DNA from: DASYXW01 sp035934405 | Lineage (GTDB): Bacteria > Acidobacteriota > Terriglobia > UBA7540 | DNA: 64,000 bases | Direction: 5' to 3' | Assembly (NCBI GenBank): GCA_035934405.1 | Contig: DASYXW010000044.1 | Location: 156,762 to 220,761, forward strand | Shown: piece by piece, positions 37,532-45,442 of the stretch | Position numbering within the stretch: the first letter of the stretch is position 1 | How the letters are laid out: each line of letters starts with the position of its first letter | Made by a program: the position numbers and the translations under genes | The notes under the pieces: generated by a model | Seen by the model: only the letters and a program-made list of their open reading frames with translations | The model's database searches: none | What the model was told of the DNA's origin: nothing

Positions 37532-39022
37532 TTGAGAATCGAATTCCGAACCGAGCCGCTGGCCGCGCTTGCCGTCTCGTCGCTGGTTGCCTACGGCTTC
37601 GAAGGGAACCCGGCGCACGAGGGTACAACGGGCAGCCTCGCGCCGGAGACGCGCGCTCTGCTCGAAGAGCTGCAAGCGACGGGTGAACTGAAGGGCAAGG
37701 CATACGAGTGCACGCTGCTGCATCGTCCGCCGGGGCTCGCGGCCAAGACGCTGCTGGTGGTGGGAGCGGGTAAAAAGGACAAGTTCAGCGATGCGCAGTT
37801 GCGGCGGCTGGCCGGTACTGCGGTGCGGTACCTGCGGGCGCGCAACCTGCGCCAGGCGGCGTGGGTGCTCGACGGAAAGCCGGAAGCGCCGGAAGCAATC
37901 GAGGCGATTGTGGACGGGGCGGTGGTGGCGGACTACGATGCCGACAGTTACCGCACTGACCGCGACCCGGATCGTCGCATGGACGAGTTCTGGCTCGCCA
38001 CCGGCGGGGCAGTTCCGGACGGAGCTGCAAAGGCGGCGCTCAGTCGCGGACGTATTATCGCCGAGGCGCAGAACTTTACACGCGATCTGGTCAACGAACC
38101 TTCCAACCTGATGACTCCCACCCTGCTGGGAGAGCGGGCGCAAACCATGGCCCACCGCTACGGGTTGGAGAGCCAGGTGCTCGGCCCCGATCAGATTCGC
38201 AGCCTGAAGATGGGCGCGCTGTGGGCGGTGGGCCAGGGCAGCAGTGAGCCCCCGCGGGTGATCATCGTCCGGTATTTGCCGCACGGAGCGCCGGAGCTAC
38301 CGGTGATCGGGCTGGTCGGGAAAGGAATCACGTTTGACACCGGCGGGATTTCGATTAAGCCGGCGGCGGACATGCACGAAATGAAAACCGACATGGCCGG
38401 GGGCGCCACCATGCTCGGCGTGATGCAGGCCATCGCGCAATTGAAGCCGCAGGCTCGCGTGGTGGCGGTGGTGCCCACGGCGGAAAACATGCCCGGCAGC
38501 AAGGCGTACAAGCCCGGCGACGTCATCACTTCCATGTCGGGCAAAACGATTGAAGTGCTGAACACCGACGCCGAAGGCCGCCTGGCGCTTGCCGACGCCT
38601 TGACCTACGCCCGGCAGCAGCAGGGCTGTACGGTATTGATCGACGCGGCGACGCTGACCGGCGCGGTGACGGTGGCGCTGGGCAACATCACGACAGGCGT
38701 CTTCGGTTGGAATAAAGAGTGGGTGAATAAAGTGCTCGCCAGCGCCGCAGCCGTCGGCGATCGTATGTGGGAGCTGCCGGTGGACGACGAGTATCGCGAC
38801 CTCTACAAGAGCTCCATCGCCGACATCGCCAACACCGGCGGGCGATACGGCGGCGCCATCACCGCGGCGATGTTCGTGGGCGAGTTCGCGGAGGACACGC
38901 CGTGGGTCCACCTCGACATCGCCGGCACGCGCTGGTCGAACGAAGAAAAGCCTTACCTGGCCAAGGGTCCCACGGGGCATCCGGTGCGAACGCTGGTGCA
39001 TCTCCTAACGCACTTAACTTAG
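37532..39022 (+). CDS. pepA: Leucyl aminopeptidase (M17 family)
   Basis: A 496-residue M17 enzyme. The C-terminal catalytic domain has the two-metal site: GKGITFDTGGISIKP with its Lys and Asp, MKTDMAGGA, and NTDAEGRLALADAL. The N-terminal domain is divergent, as usual. The enzyme releases N-terminal residues from peptides in the cytoplasm. It begins with TTG at 37532, supported by AAAGGAG eight bases upstream. The sequence ends TLVHLLTHL, full length for the family. Confidence 0.93.
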   Translation: MRIEFRTEPLAALAVSSLVAYGFEGNPAHEGTTGSLAPETRALLEELQATGELKGKAYECTLLHRPPGLAAKTLLVVGAGKKDKFSDAQLRRLAGTAVRYLRARNLRQAAWVLDGKPEAPEAIEAIVDGAVVADYDADSYRTDRDPDRRMDEFWLATGGAVPDGAAKAALSRGRIIAEAQNFTRDLVNEPSNLMTPTLLGERAQTMAHRYGLESQVLGPDQIRSLKMGALWAVGQGSSEPPRVIIVRYLPHGAPELPVIGLVGKGITFDTGGISIKPAADMHEMKTDMAGGATMLGVMQAIAQLKPQARVVAVVPTAENMPGSKAYKPGDVITSMSGKTIEVLNTDAEGRLALADALTYARQQQGCTVLIDAATLTGAVTVALGNITTGVFGWNKEWVNKVLASAAAVGDRMWELPVDDEYRDLYKSSIADIANTGGRYGGAITAAMFVGEFAEDTPWVHLDIAGTRWSNEEKPYLAKGPTGHPVRTLVHLLTHLT

Positions 39023-39035
39023 GGGACAGGTGGCC

Positions 39036-39604
39036 ATGACCGGATCTTCAAGTCGAAAGGGAGCTCGTAAAATACCGTTCTGGCGTGCACTACGGCGGCC
39101 CCTTCTCGCCACGGCGCTCGCTGGTTGGTGCGGGACCATTCTCGGTGCACAAGATATCCGCATTAAGGTCTTGGACGGTCGCAATGGTCACCCTATCACC
39201 AAAGAGTGCGTTAACGTGTTCATTGGGGGTTTCGGGGGACGGGCAGCGCTCCTGGTTCCGACAAACAAGGAAGGGTTCGCAGTGCTCATTTTGGCAAAAA
39301 CCAAGTGACGGCAGACATTGCTTCTGCGCGCGCGTGCAACAGAGCTGCGTTCGGCGGACCGCGAGCTATCCCCAAAATCGAGGACACAATCGCGGTCACG
39401 AGCGATTACTACGTCGATTGTCAACCACACGGGCGAGTCACTTCCCAAATGAGCATGTTCTGGCCGCCTTATTCAATCAAGGAAATACTGCAGCGAGGTG
39501 TTATTGCCGGGAATAAGTGCGGAAGGTTCGAAGCCTCCGCCGAACCGGGAGAGTTGATATTCTTCGTTAGGCCTTTACACTGGTGGGAAGCCTTGGCGCT
39601 CTAG
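39036..39604 (+). pseudogene. Small exported protein split by a frameshift
   Basis: The first frame (39036-39308) encodes a signal peptide (LLATALAGWCGTILGAQ) and the start of a domain (IRIKVLDGRNGHPITKECVNV, PTNKEGFAVLIL), then ends in TGA. A second frame opens at GTG 39305, overlapping by four bases, and continues the same protein (TIAVTSDYYVDCQPHG, YSIKEILQRGVIAGNKCG, GELIFFVRPLHWWE). Both halves match the layout of a small exported family I recall from Acidobacteriota, which is a single polypeptide. The break lies at a run of five A's (39294-39300). A sequencing error, true mutation or frameshifting are all possible. Confidence 0.65.
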
Positions 39605-39610
39605 GTTGGC

Positions 39611-39652
39611 CACTGGCACCTGACACCTGACACCTGATACCTGACACCTGTG
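39611..39652. repeat. 7-bp tandem repeat (ACCTGAC type) leading into a start codon
   Basis: CACTGGC, ACCTGAC, ACCTGAC, ACCTGAT, ACCTGAC, ACCTGTG: six units, four nearly exact. The last unit contributes the GTG start (39650) of the permease gene, which leaves that gene without a normal ribosome site. Confidence 0.85.
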
Positions 39653-40990
39653 ACCAACCTCGCCCGCCGCCTCCGCACCACCGACTACTTCACGCTGGCC
39701 TTCGGCACCATGGTCGGTGTCGGCTGGCTGGTGGTGATGGACGACTGGCTGCGTCGCGGCGGGCCGCTCGGCGCTTGCCTGGGATTTGCCATCGGCGGCG
39801 CAGCGCTGCTGCCCATCGGCTACGTCTACGGCCGCCTGGTGATGAAGATTCCTGACGCCGGAAGCGAGATCGCTTACACCGATCGTGTGTTCGGCCGAGG
39901 CGTCAGCTTTGCCACCGGCTGGACGATGGCGCTGGCCTACTGGATCGTGTGCCCCTGGGAAGCGGTGGCCATCGGCAAGATTGCCGCCTACATTTTTCCG
40001 GCGCTTGATTCGGCGCCGATTTACAGCGTCGCCGGCAAGCCGGTCTATCTGCCCCACCTTGTCATCGGTCTCGGCTTGGCGCTCGGGTTGACGGCCCTAA
40101 ACTACCGGGGCATCCGCCTCAGCGCCACGTTTCAGAACTGGACCACGTTCGGACTGCTCGGTCTCTTCGGAATATTCGTTTTGTGTGGTCTTGCGCGTGG
40201 GTCGGCCGCGAATTTCAGACCTCTCTACAGTAGCGGCGGCGGGCTCGTTTCCGTCCTGCTGGTGGTGCAGATTGTGCCGTATTTCATGACCGGCTTCGAG
40301 TCGGTTCCGAAGTGCGCCGAGGAGGCGAGTCCGGGATTCCGCGAGCGCGGCTTCTTTCGCGCCATTCTTCTTTCCCTGATCGTCGGCGTCGTATTCTACA
40401 CTTCCGTGATCGCCGTAGTGGCTTACGTCCAACCCTGGCACTCACTCACCTCTGAGTCCTTCGCCACCGCCGTAGCTTTCCGGCGCGCCTTCCAGGCACC
40501 GTGGGTGGTGAACGTAATCCTGGCCGCAGCTTTACTCTCGCTGGTGAAAATCTTCAATGGCAATCTCATCGCGGCGAGCCGCCTGCTGTTCGCGCTGGGC
40601 CGGCGCGGCCAGGTGAGCCAACGGTTCGGCCGGGTGCATCCCGTGAACCAGACGCCGGCCGCGGCGGTGCTGTGCGTGGGCCTGGTGAGCGCCGCCGCCG
40701 CGTGCCTGGGCGAGGGGATTCTGATTCCGATTACGGAGGTCGGCTCGATGGCCTCCGCGGCGGGCTGGCTCGCGACCTGTGTAGCCTACTATCATCTCGA
40801 ACCAGCCGTCGCCCAGAGACTGGTCGCCATCCTCGGCGCGCTGGTGGCCGGCATGCTGGTTCTCATGAAGGTCCTGCCTTTTGTTCCAGGCCACTTCACC
40901 GGCTACGAGTATCTCGCGCTCGGCTTGTGGAGTCTCTTCGGGCTCGCGCTTCGCGCGATCGCGCGGCGCGAAGCTATGCTGGCCGCCTGA
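39650..40990 (+). CDS. APC-superfamily amino acid permease
   Basis: A 446-residue membrane protein with about twelve hydrophobic helices. APC features include the TM1 motif FGTMVGVGWLVVMDDW and a TM6 region YFMTGFESVPKCAEEA. Family members move amino acids or amines with protons; the substrate is not predictable. GTG 39650 lies in the last unit of a 7-bp repeat; TNLARRLRTTDYFTLAFG is the expected N terminus, so the start is probably right despite the lack of a ribosome site. Confidence 0.85.
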   Translation: MTNLARRLRTTDYFTLAFGTMVGVGWLVVMDDWLRRGGPLGACLGFAIGGAALLPIGYVYGRLVMKIPDAGSEIAYTDRVFGRGVSFATGWTMALAYWIVCPWEAVAIGKIAAYIFPALDSAPIYSVAGKPVYLPHLVIGLGLALGLTALNYRGIRLSATFQNWTTFGLLGLFGIFVLCGLARGSAANFRPLYSSGGGLVSVLLVVQIVPYFMTGFESVPKCAEEASPGFRERGFFRAILLSLIVGVVFYTSVIAVVAYVQPWHSLTSESFATAVAFRRAFQAPWVVNVILAAALLSLVKIFNGNLIAASRLLFALGRRGQVSQRFGRVHPVNQTPAAAVLCVGLVSAAAACLGEGILIPITEVGSMASAAGWLATCVAYYHLEPAVAQRLVAILGALVAGMLVLMKVLPFVPGHFTGYEYLALGLWSLFGLALRAIARREAMLAA

Positions 40991-41107
40991 GGAATCAAAT
41001 CTTGGGGTTCTGCAAGCACTGCCGCACGCGCCGCAGTACTATATTGACATCCCATTTACGGGTATGTATCCTTAATTAAACAAGTGCATTGGCGTGACGG
41101 GTGAGCG

Positions 41108-42235
41108 ATGGAACCTGGAGCCAAGACCGCACGGATCCTCGTCGTTGACGATGACGCACAGGTGTGCAAGCTTCTTTGCGAGACCCTCGCTCTCGAAGGC
41201 TTCGACTGCCGGGGCGCGGGCAGCGGCTCCGAGGCGTTGCGGGAGTTCGACCGGGAGCCTTGCGATCTGATCATTTCTGACTTGCGGATGCCAGGCATGT
41301 CCGGACTCGATCTGCTGAAAGCAGCGCGCGGGCGCGACGCCCACCTGGCCTTTATCATGGTCACCGCCGAAAACGACCTCCGGGTGGGCATTGAGGCCAT
41401 GAAGCAAGGCGCCGCTGACTACGTGGTGAAACCCTTCCAGCGCGACGTGGTGCGGGCAAGCGTGGAGCGCGCTCTCGAGCGACGCCGCCTGGAGCGGGAT
41501 CTCGAACGCTACCGGTTGCACCTTGAGGACCGCGTGCGCGAACGCACCCGACAGCTCCAGGGAGCGCTCGAGCGCGTGGAGCAAACCTATGACGAGACGC
41601 TGGCCGCGCTGGGCGCGGCGCTGGAGCTGCGCGATTCGCAGACGCAGGGACACTCGCGGCGGGTGACGCGCTACTGCCTGGAAATCGCACGGGCCTTCGA
41701 TTGTTCAGACGACGAACTCAAAAACATTGCCCGAGGGTCGTTTCTCCACGACATCGGTAAAATCGGCGTCCCGGATTCCATTTTGCTTAAGCCGGGCGCG
41801 CTCACGCCGGACGAGGCCGCCGTGATGCGGCGACACGCGCAGACGGGCTATGACCTCGTCTGCCGGATTGCTTTTCTCGCTCCAGCCGCGGAGATCGTGC
41901 TCTCTCACCAGGAGCGCTACGACGGCCGAGGCTACCCGCGCGGTCTTCGCGGCGAAGCCATTCCACTGGGCTCCCGCATTTTCGCCGTCGCCGATGCGCT
42001 CGATGCCATGACCTCGGACCGGCCTTACCGGCGGGCGCGCCCCTTTGCCGAGGCGCGGGAGGAAATCCGGCGTGAGTCGGGACGGCAGTTTGACCCCGAG
42101 GTCGTGCGCGTTTTTCTTTCTATTTCGGAGCCCATATGGCAGGCGATCCGCGAGGAAGTAACGGAGACTTCAGGTGTCCTCGCGCTGCTGGCAAAGGCGC
42201 CGACCGCGCACGAGGTCACCAGGCCGTCGGGTTAG
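41108..42235 (+). CDS. Response regulator with HD-GYP cyclic-di-GMP phosphodiesterase domain
   Basis: A 375-residue protein. An N-terminal receiver domain (residues 8-125; acidic DDD at 14-16, phospho-acceptor Asp58, Lys in VVKPF) is joined by a coiled-coil (RRLERDLERYRLHLEDRVRERTRQLQ) to an HD-GYP domain with HDIGKIG (His214-Asp215) and HQERYDGRGYP (from His267). Intact catalytic residues predict hydrolysis of c-di-GMP. It lies 50 bp upstream of a receiver-GGDEF gene, so the pair has opposing activities. No histidine kinase is nearby. Confidence 0.93.
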   Translation: MEPGAKTARILVVDDDAQVCKLLCETLALEGFDCRGAGSGSEALREFDREPCDLIISDLRMPGMSGLDLLKAARGRDAHLAFIMVTAENDLRVGIEAMKQGAADYVVKPFQRDVVRASVERALERRRLERDLERYRLHLEDRVRERTRQLQGALERVEQTYDETLAALGAALELRDSQTQGHSRRVTRYCLEIARAFDCSDDELKNIARGSFLHDIGKIGVPDSILLKPGALTPDEAAVMRRHAQTGYDLVCRIAFLAPAAEIVLSHQERYDGRGYPRGLRGEAIPLGSRIFAVADALDAMTSDRPYRRARPFAEAREEIRRESGRQFDPEVVRVFLSISEPIWQAIREEVTETSGVLALLAKAPTAHEVTRPSG

Positions 42236-42285
42236 AGAAACGGCAGGCTGGAAGAGCGGAAACGTCTCCCAGGGAGAATGCTGAA

Positions 42286-43266
42286 ATGAAAATCCTGATT
42301 GCCGAAGACGATGCAGTCTCGCGCCGGGTGGTTGAGTCACGGCTGCAGAAGTGGGGCTACGAGGTCGTCTCCGTTACCGACGGAGATGCGGCGTGGCACG
42401 TTCTCCAGCAGGATGTCAGTCCACAGCTTGCGATTCTGGATTGGATGATGCCGGGAATGGACGGCCCGAGCATTTGCCGCGCCGTGCGGCAAGCGCACGG
42501 CCGCTATGTGTACATCCTTCTGCTCACTGCCAAGGGCCATGAACGCGACTTGGTGGAAGGTCTCGAATCGGGCGCCGATGACTACCTCATCAAGCCGGTG
42601 AGCCCCGAAGAGCTGAAGGCCCACCTCTACGCCGCAGCGCGCATTCTGGAAGCTCAGGAGCAGCTCATCTCAGCCCGCGAGGAACTGCGCGCGCAAGCCA
42701 TTCGCGATCCCCTCACCGGCCTCTTCAACCGGCGCTATATGGAGGAATCCCTGGGACGCGAGTTGCACCGCGCGCTGCGCAACCAGCAGTCCCTTGGCGT
42801 CATCATGCTCGACCTCGATCACTTCAAGCGCTTCAATGACGCTGCCGGCCATGCGGCGGGTGACGCGTTGCTGAAAGAACTGGGCTCACTGCTGCAGTTC
42901 CGGACGCGCAAGGAGGACATCGCCTGCCGCTACGGCGGCGAGGAGTTTACCGTGATTTTGCCGGGGATGCCACTCGACCTGGCGCGGAGCCGGGCGGAAG
43001 AGCTGCGCGCGGCGATGAAAGACGCTCGAATCGAGCATCGAGGCCAGTCGCTCGGCCCGGTCACCCTGTCGGTGGGCGTGGCGGCGGCTCCGGACCACGG
43101 GGCGACCGCGGAGGAGATTCTGCAAGCCGCCGACGAGGCCCTGTACCAAGCCAAGGCCGAGGGACGCGACCGCGTGGTGGTGAGCTCGCACGCGGCCCCT
43201 CCCTCGGTGGGGCCGGCGCGCGCGGCAGGAAGCGAAGCGCGCCACGCCAGCGGTTTTCATCGGTGA
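42286..43266 (+). CDS. Response regulator with GGDEF diguanylate cyclase domain
   Basis: A 326-residue PleD-like protein. The receiver (residues 1-118, Asp52 acceptor, Lys in LIKPVSP) is followed by a GGDEF domain (DPLTGLFNRRYME start, DLDHFKRFND, active site YGGEEF with GGEEF at 217-221). R208-x-x-D211, five residues before the active site, is a product-inhibition I-site. It should make c-di-GMP when phosphorylated. The start at 42286 is preferred; GGGAG lies about ten bases upstream. The C-terminal 30 residues are Ala/Pro-rich and disordered. Confidence 0.93.
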   Translation: MKILIAEDDAVSRRVVESRLQKWGYEVVSVTDGDAAWHVLQQDVSPQLAILDWMMPGMDGPSICRAVRQAHGRYVYILLLTAKGHERDLVEGLESGADDYLIKPVSPEELKAHLYAAARILEAQEQLISAREELRAQAIRDPLTGLFNRRYMEESLGRELHRALRNQQSLGVIMLDLDHFKRFNDAAGHAAGDALLKELGSLLQFRTRKEDIACRYGGEEFTVILPGMPLDLARSRAEELRAAMKDARIEHRGQSLGPVTLSVGVAAAPDHGATAEEILQAADEALYQAKAEGRDRVVVSSHAAPPSVGPARAAGSEARHASGFHR

Positions 43267-43269
43267 GTT

Positions 43270-43296
43270 GCAGGGCCGCCTTCCAGCCGGCCCTGC
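43270..43296. terminator. Hairpin between convergent genes, possible terminator
   Basis: GCAGGGCC, an 11-base loop and GGCCCTGC form a perfect 8-bp stem between the GGDEF gene and the convergent argS. There is no T-run on either side, so a termination role is a guess from position. Confidence 0.3.
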
Positions 43297-43336
43297 GAGT
43301 CTGGAGCGCGGCGCAAGAGAGAAGTCACCAGTTCGT

Positions 43337-45382
43337 TTACATCCGCTCCGGAACATCAATCCCGAGCAAGTCGAGCGTGCGCGCCAGCGTCTCACTCGTG
43401 AGACGCACGACAAAAAGCAAGAAACTTTGCCGGCTCTGATCGTTCTCACCCAAAATCCTGTAGTGATGGTAGAAATTGTTGAATGCCTGAGCGAGACGGA
43501 AGGCATACTTCGCCACAATGGCCGGTTCCTCGGCCGCGATCGCCTGGTCCACCGTCATTTCGAGCTGCGCCGCCAGCAACACCAGCTCCCAGAAGTCACG
43601 GCCGGCGTCGCCCGTGAGGTACGGCCTGAGTTGGTCAACTGACAGCATCTCGCCGGTGCGCGCGGGCGGCGCGGGTTCCAGGTGAGCTTCCTGAAATTTG
43701 CGAAAAATGTTTCGTGCCCTGACCACCGTGTATTGCAGGTAAGGCCCGGTCTCGCCCTCAAAGGCCAGAGCCTCTTTGAAGTCGAAAGCGATGATCGTCC
43801 GCCGCGTGAACTTCACCAAAAAGTAGCGCAGCGCCCCAACAGCGATTTGCCGGCCGTACTCGCTCCGTTTGTTTGCGTCACCGGCCACCTGGCGCTCCCG
43901 CACCTCGGCCGCAGCCTTTGCATCCAGAGTGTCAATGAAATCGTCGGCCTTGACACCAGAGCCCTTGCGCCCGGAAACATCCACATAGCCGCGCTTTTGC
44001 TCCTCCTCGCCAACCGGCAAGTCCAGCTCGGTCGCGCACGCGATCGAGAGGCCAACGACTTCGTACGCGAAGTGATGCAGGTTCGCCGCCTGATCCTTGT
44101 AGCCTAGCGCCCGGAACGCCGCCGCGACCACGTTCTGCACGTACGACTGGCGAGTGTCGATCACGGCATAAGCTGCGGAGGCGTGGCCGAAAGGCGGGAC
44201 TCGGGACTCGGGATTCGGGGTTCGGGTAGCGGTGCGCCAGACCGTGTGATCGTCGGGGTAGCGGTGGAAAGGCTCATAACCGAAGTCCCGGTCGAGCAGC
44301 GCGAACTTCCACAGGTGGTAGGCGATATCCTTGCCGACGTAAGTCACGGTGCCGTTGGAGCGCACGATGACCTTCACGTCCTCTTCAGGCGCGGGCCCGT
44401 CACCGCCCGCCTCGGACTGGCCCTCGGCCGCGCCGGAGTCATCGAGGCTCATCACCCAGCAACCTTGGTTCTTCCCCAACTCCTCGTAGCGGATTGCCGC
44501 TTTCTGCTTCATCAGTTCAAAGGCCGATTTCCAGAAGTCGAGCTTCAGGATTTCACTTTCCTGAACCATCAGGTCGTAGCGCACGCCGACGCGCTGCATG
44601 GTTTCGAGATGCAGGCGAACGATGGCCGTCGAGACGAGTTCCGCCATGGCCGCATAATCGCCGTCGCCTTCCTCGATGCTCTTGAGCGCTTCGGCGCGCC
44701 AGGCCAGCGCCTCCTTGTCCGTTTCATAAAGCTTGAAGACTTGCGCGTACAGGTCCCAGCAGTAGTAGTCGAAGCGCGGCGCGCCAGAACCGGATTCGGC
44801 GATAAGCTTCCGCACATCATCCGCGCTCTTCTTCTCCAGGTGAACAAAACCCACCACCACGTCGGCCACCTGCACGCCGGTGTTGTCGATGTAATTCTGA
44901 ATCTCGACTTCGTGGCCGCGAAACCGCAGGAGGCGAGCAAAGGTGTCGCCCAGGACGGCGTTGCGAAGATGTCCGATGTGCGCGGCCTTGTTGGGATTGA
45001 TGCTGGTGTGCTCGACCAAAATCCTCCCGCCGGCGATGTGGGATTGTAGGGGTGGTTCGCGAACCGCCCCTACCGTACGGGACCGGAACAGTTCGGCGGC
45101 GAAGGCGGCGCGGTCAAGATGAAAGTTCAGGTAGCCCGCACCCGCGATGGAAACTCGCTCCACGCCTTCGAGCGGCAGCAGGTGCGGCACGATCTGCTCG
45201 GCGATCTTGCGGGGCGGCTGGCGAAGCTGTTTGGCAAGCTCGAAGCAGGAGGTGATCGAAAGCTCGCCGAGGTCTACGCTAGGTGGGTAGCCTAGCGACG
45301 GTTCGGCGACCTTGAGGCCAAACACGGCCCCGACGGCTTGCACGAATTTCTCGCGGACTCTCTCTTGAAGACCTAGATACAA
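43337..45382 (-). CDS. argS: Arginyl-tRNA synthetase
   Basis: A 681-residue class I synthetase, longer than the usual 550-600. The HIGH signature (AAHIGHLRNA) and the KMSKS-equivalent (SGRKGSGVKADD) are present, as is the N-terminal tRNA-binding domain and the C-terminal anticodon domain ending in LDLLGIDVPERM. Two in-frame insertions come from repeats. A palindrome encodes VGAVREPPLQS (residues 104-114) between the N-terminal and catalytic domains. A 7-bp repeat encodes TPNPESRVPP (about residues 386-396). Both probably lie in surface loops, and the gene is essential, so they must be tolerated. Confidence 0.95.
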   Translation of the reverse strand: MYLGLQERVREKFVQAVGAVFGLKVAEPSLGYPPSVDLGELSITSCFELAKQLRQPPRKIAEQIVPHLLPLEGVERVSIAGAGYLNFHLDRAAFAAELFRSRTVGAVREPPLQSHIAGGRILVEHTSINPNKAAHIGHLRNAVLGDTFARLLRFRGHEVEIQNYIDNTGVQVADVVVGFVHLEKKSADDVRKLIAESGSGAPRFDYYCWDLYAQVFKLYETDKEALAWRAEALKSIEEGDGDYAAMAELVSTAIVRLHLETMQRVGVRYDLMVQESEILKLDFWKSAFELMKQKAAIRYEELGKNQGCWVMSLDDSGAAEGQSEAGGDGPAPEEDVKVIVRSNGTVTYVGKDIAYHLWKFALLDRDFGYEPFHRYPDDHTVWRTATRTPNPESRVPPFGHASAAYAVIDTRQSYVQNVVAAAFRALGYKDQAANLHHFAYEVVGLSIACATELDLPVGEEEQKRGYVDVSGRKGSGVKADDFIDTLDAKAAAEVRERQVAGDANKRSEYGRQIAVGALRYFLVKFTRRTIIAFDFKEALAFEGETGPYLQYTVVRARNIFRKFQEAHLEPAPPARTGEMLSVDQLRPYLTGDAGRDFWELVLLAAQLEMTVDQAIAAEEPAIVAKYAFRLAQAFNNFYHHYRILGENDQSRQSFLLFVVRLTSETLARTLDLLGIDVPERM
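44195..44229. repeat. 7-bp tandem repeat (CGGGACT type) inside argS
   Basis: CGGGACT, CGGGACT, CGGGATT, CGGGGTT, CGGGTAG: five units on the plus strand, translated on the minus strand as part of ArgS without breaking the frame. The same motif family (CCCGAAT on the other strand) appears in the helicase at 54089-54163. Confidence 0.85.
45046..45073. repeat. 28-bp palindrome inside argS
   Basis: GTAGGGGTGGTTCG followed by CGAACCGCCCCTAC: two 14-base arms with one mispaired position and no loop. This is a dispersed palindrome type rather than normal argS sequence. It is read through in frame. Confidence 0.8.
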
Positions 45383-45410
45383 CGTTCGTCTCTCCGGTTA
45401 GTGCCGTCAT

Positions 45411-45438
45411 GACTTGCCACTTGTCACTCGCCACTGCC
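45411..45438. repeat. Degenerate 7-bp tandem repeat (CACTTGT type)
   Basis: GACTTGC, CACTTGT, CACTCGC, CACTGCC, between the argS start and the end of the OPT transporter gene; both genes are on the minus strand. Confidence 0.65.
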
Positions 45439-45442
45439 TCTT

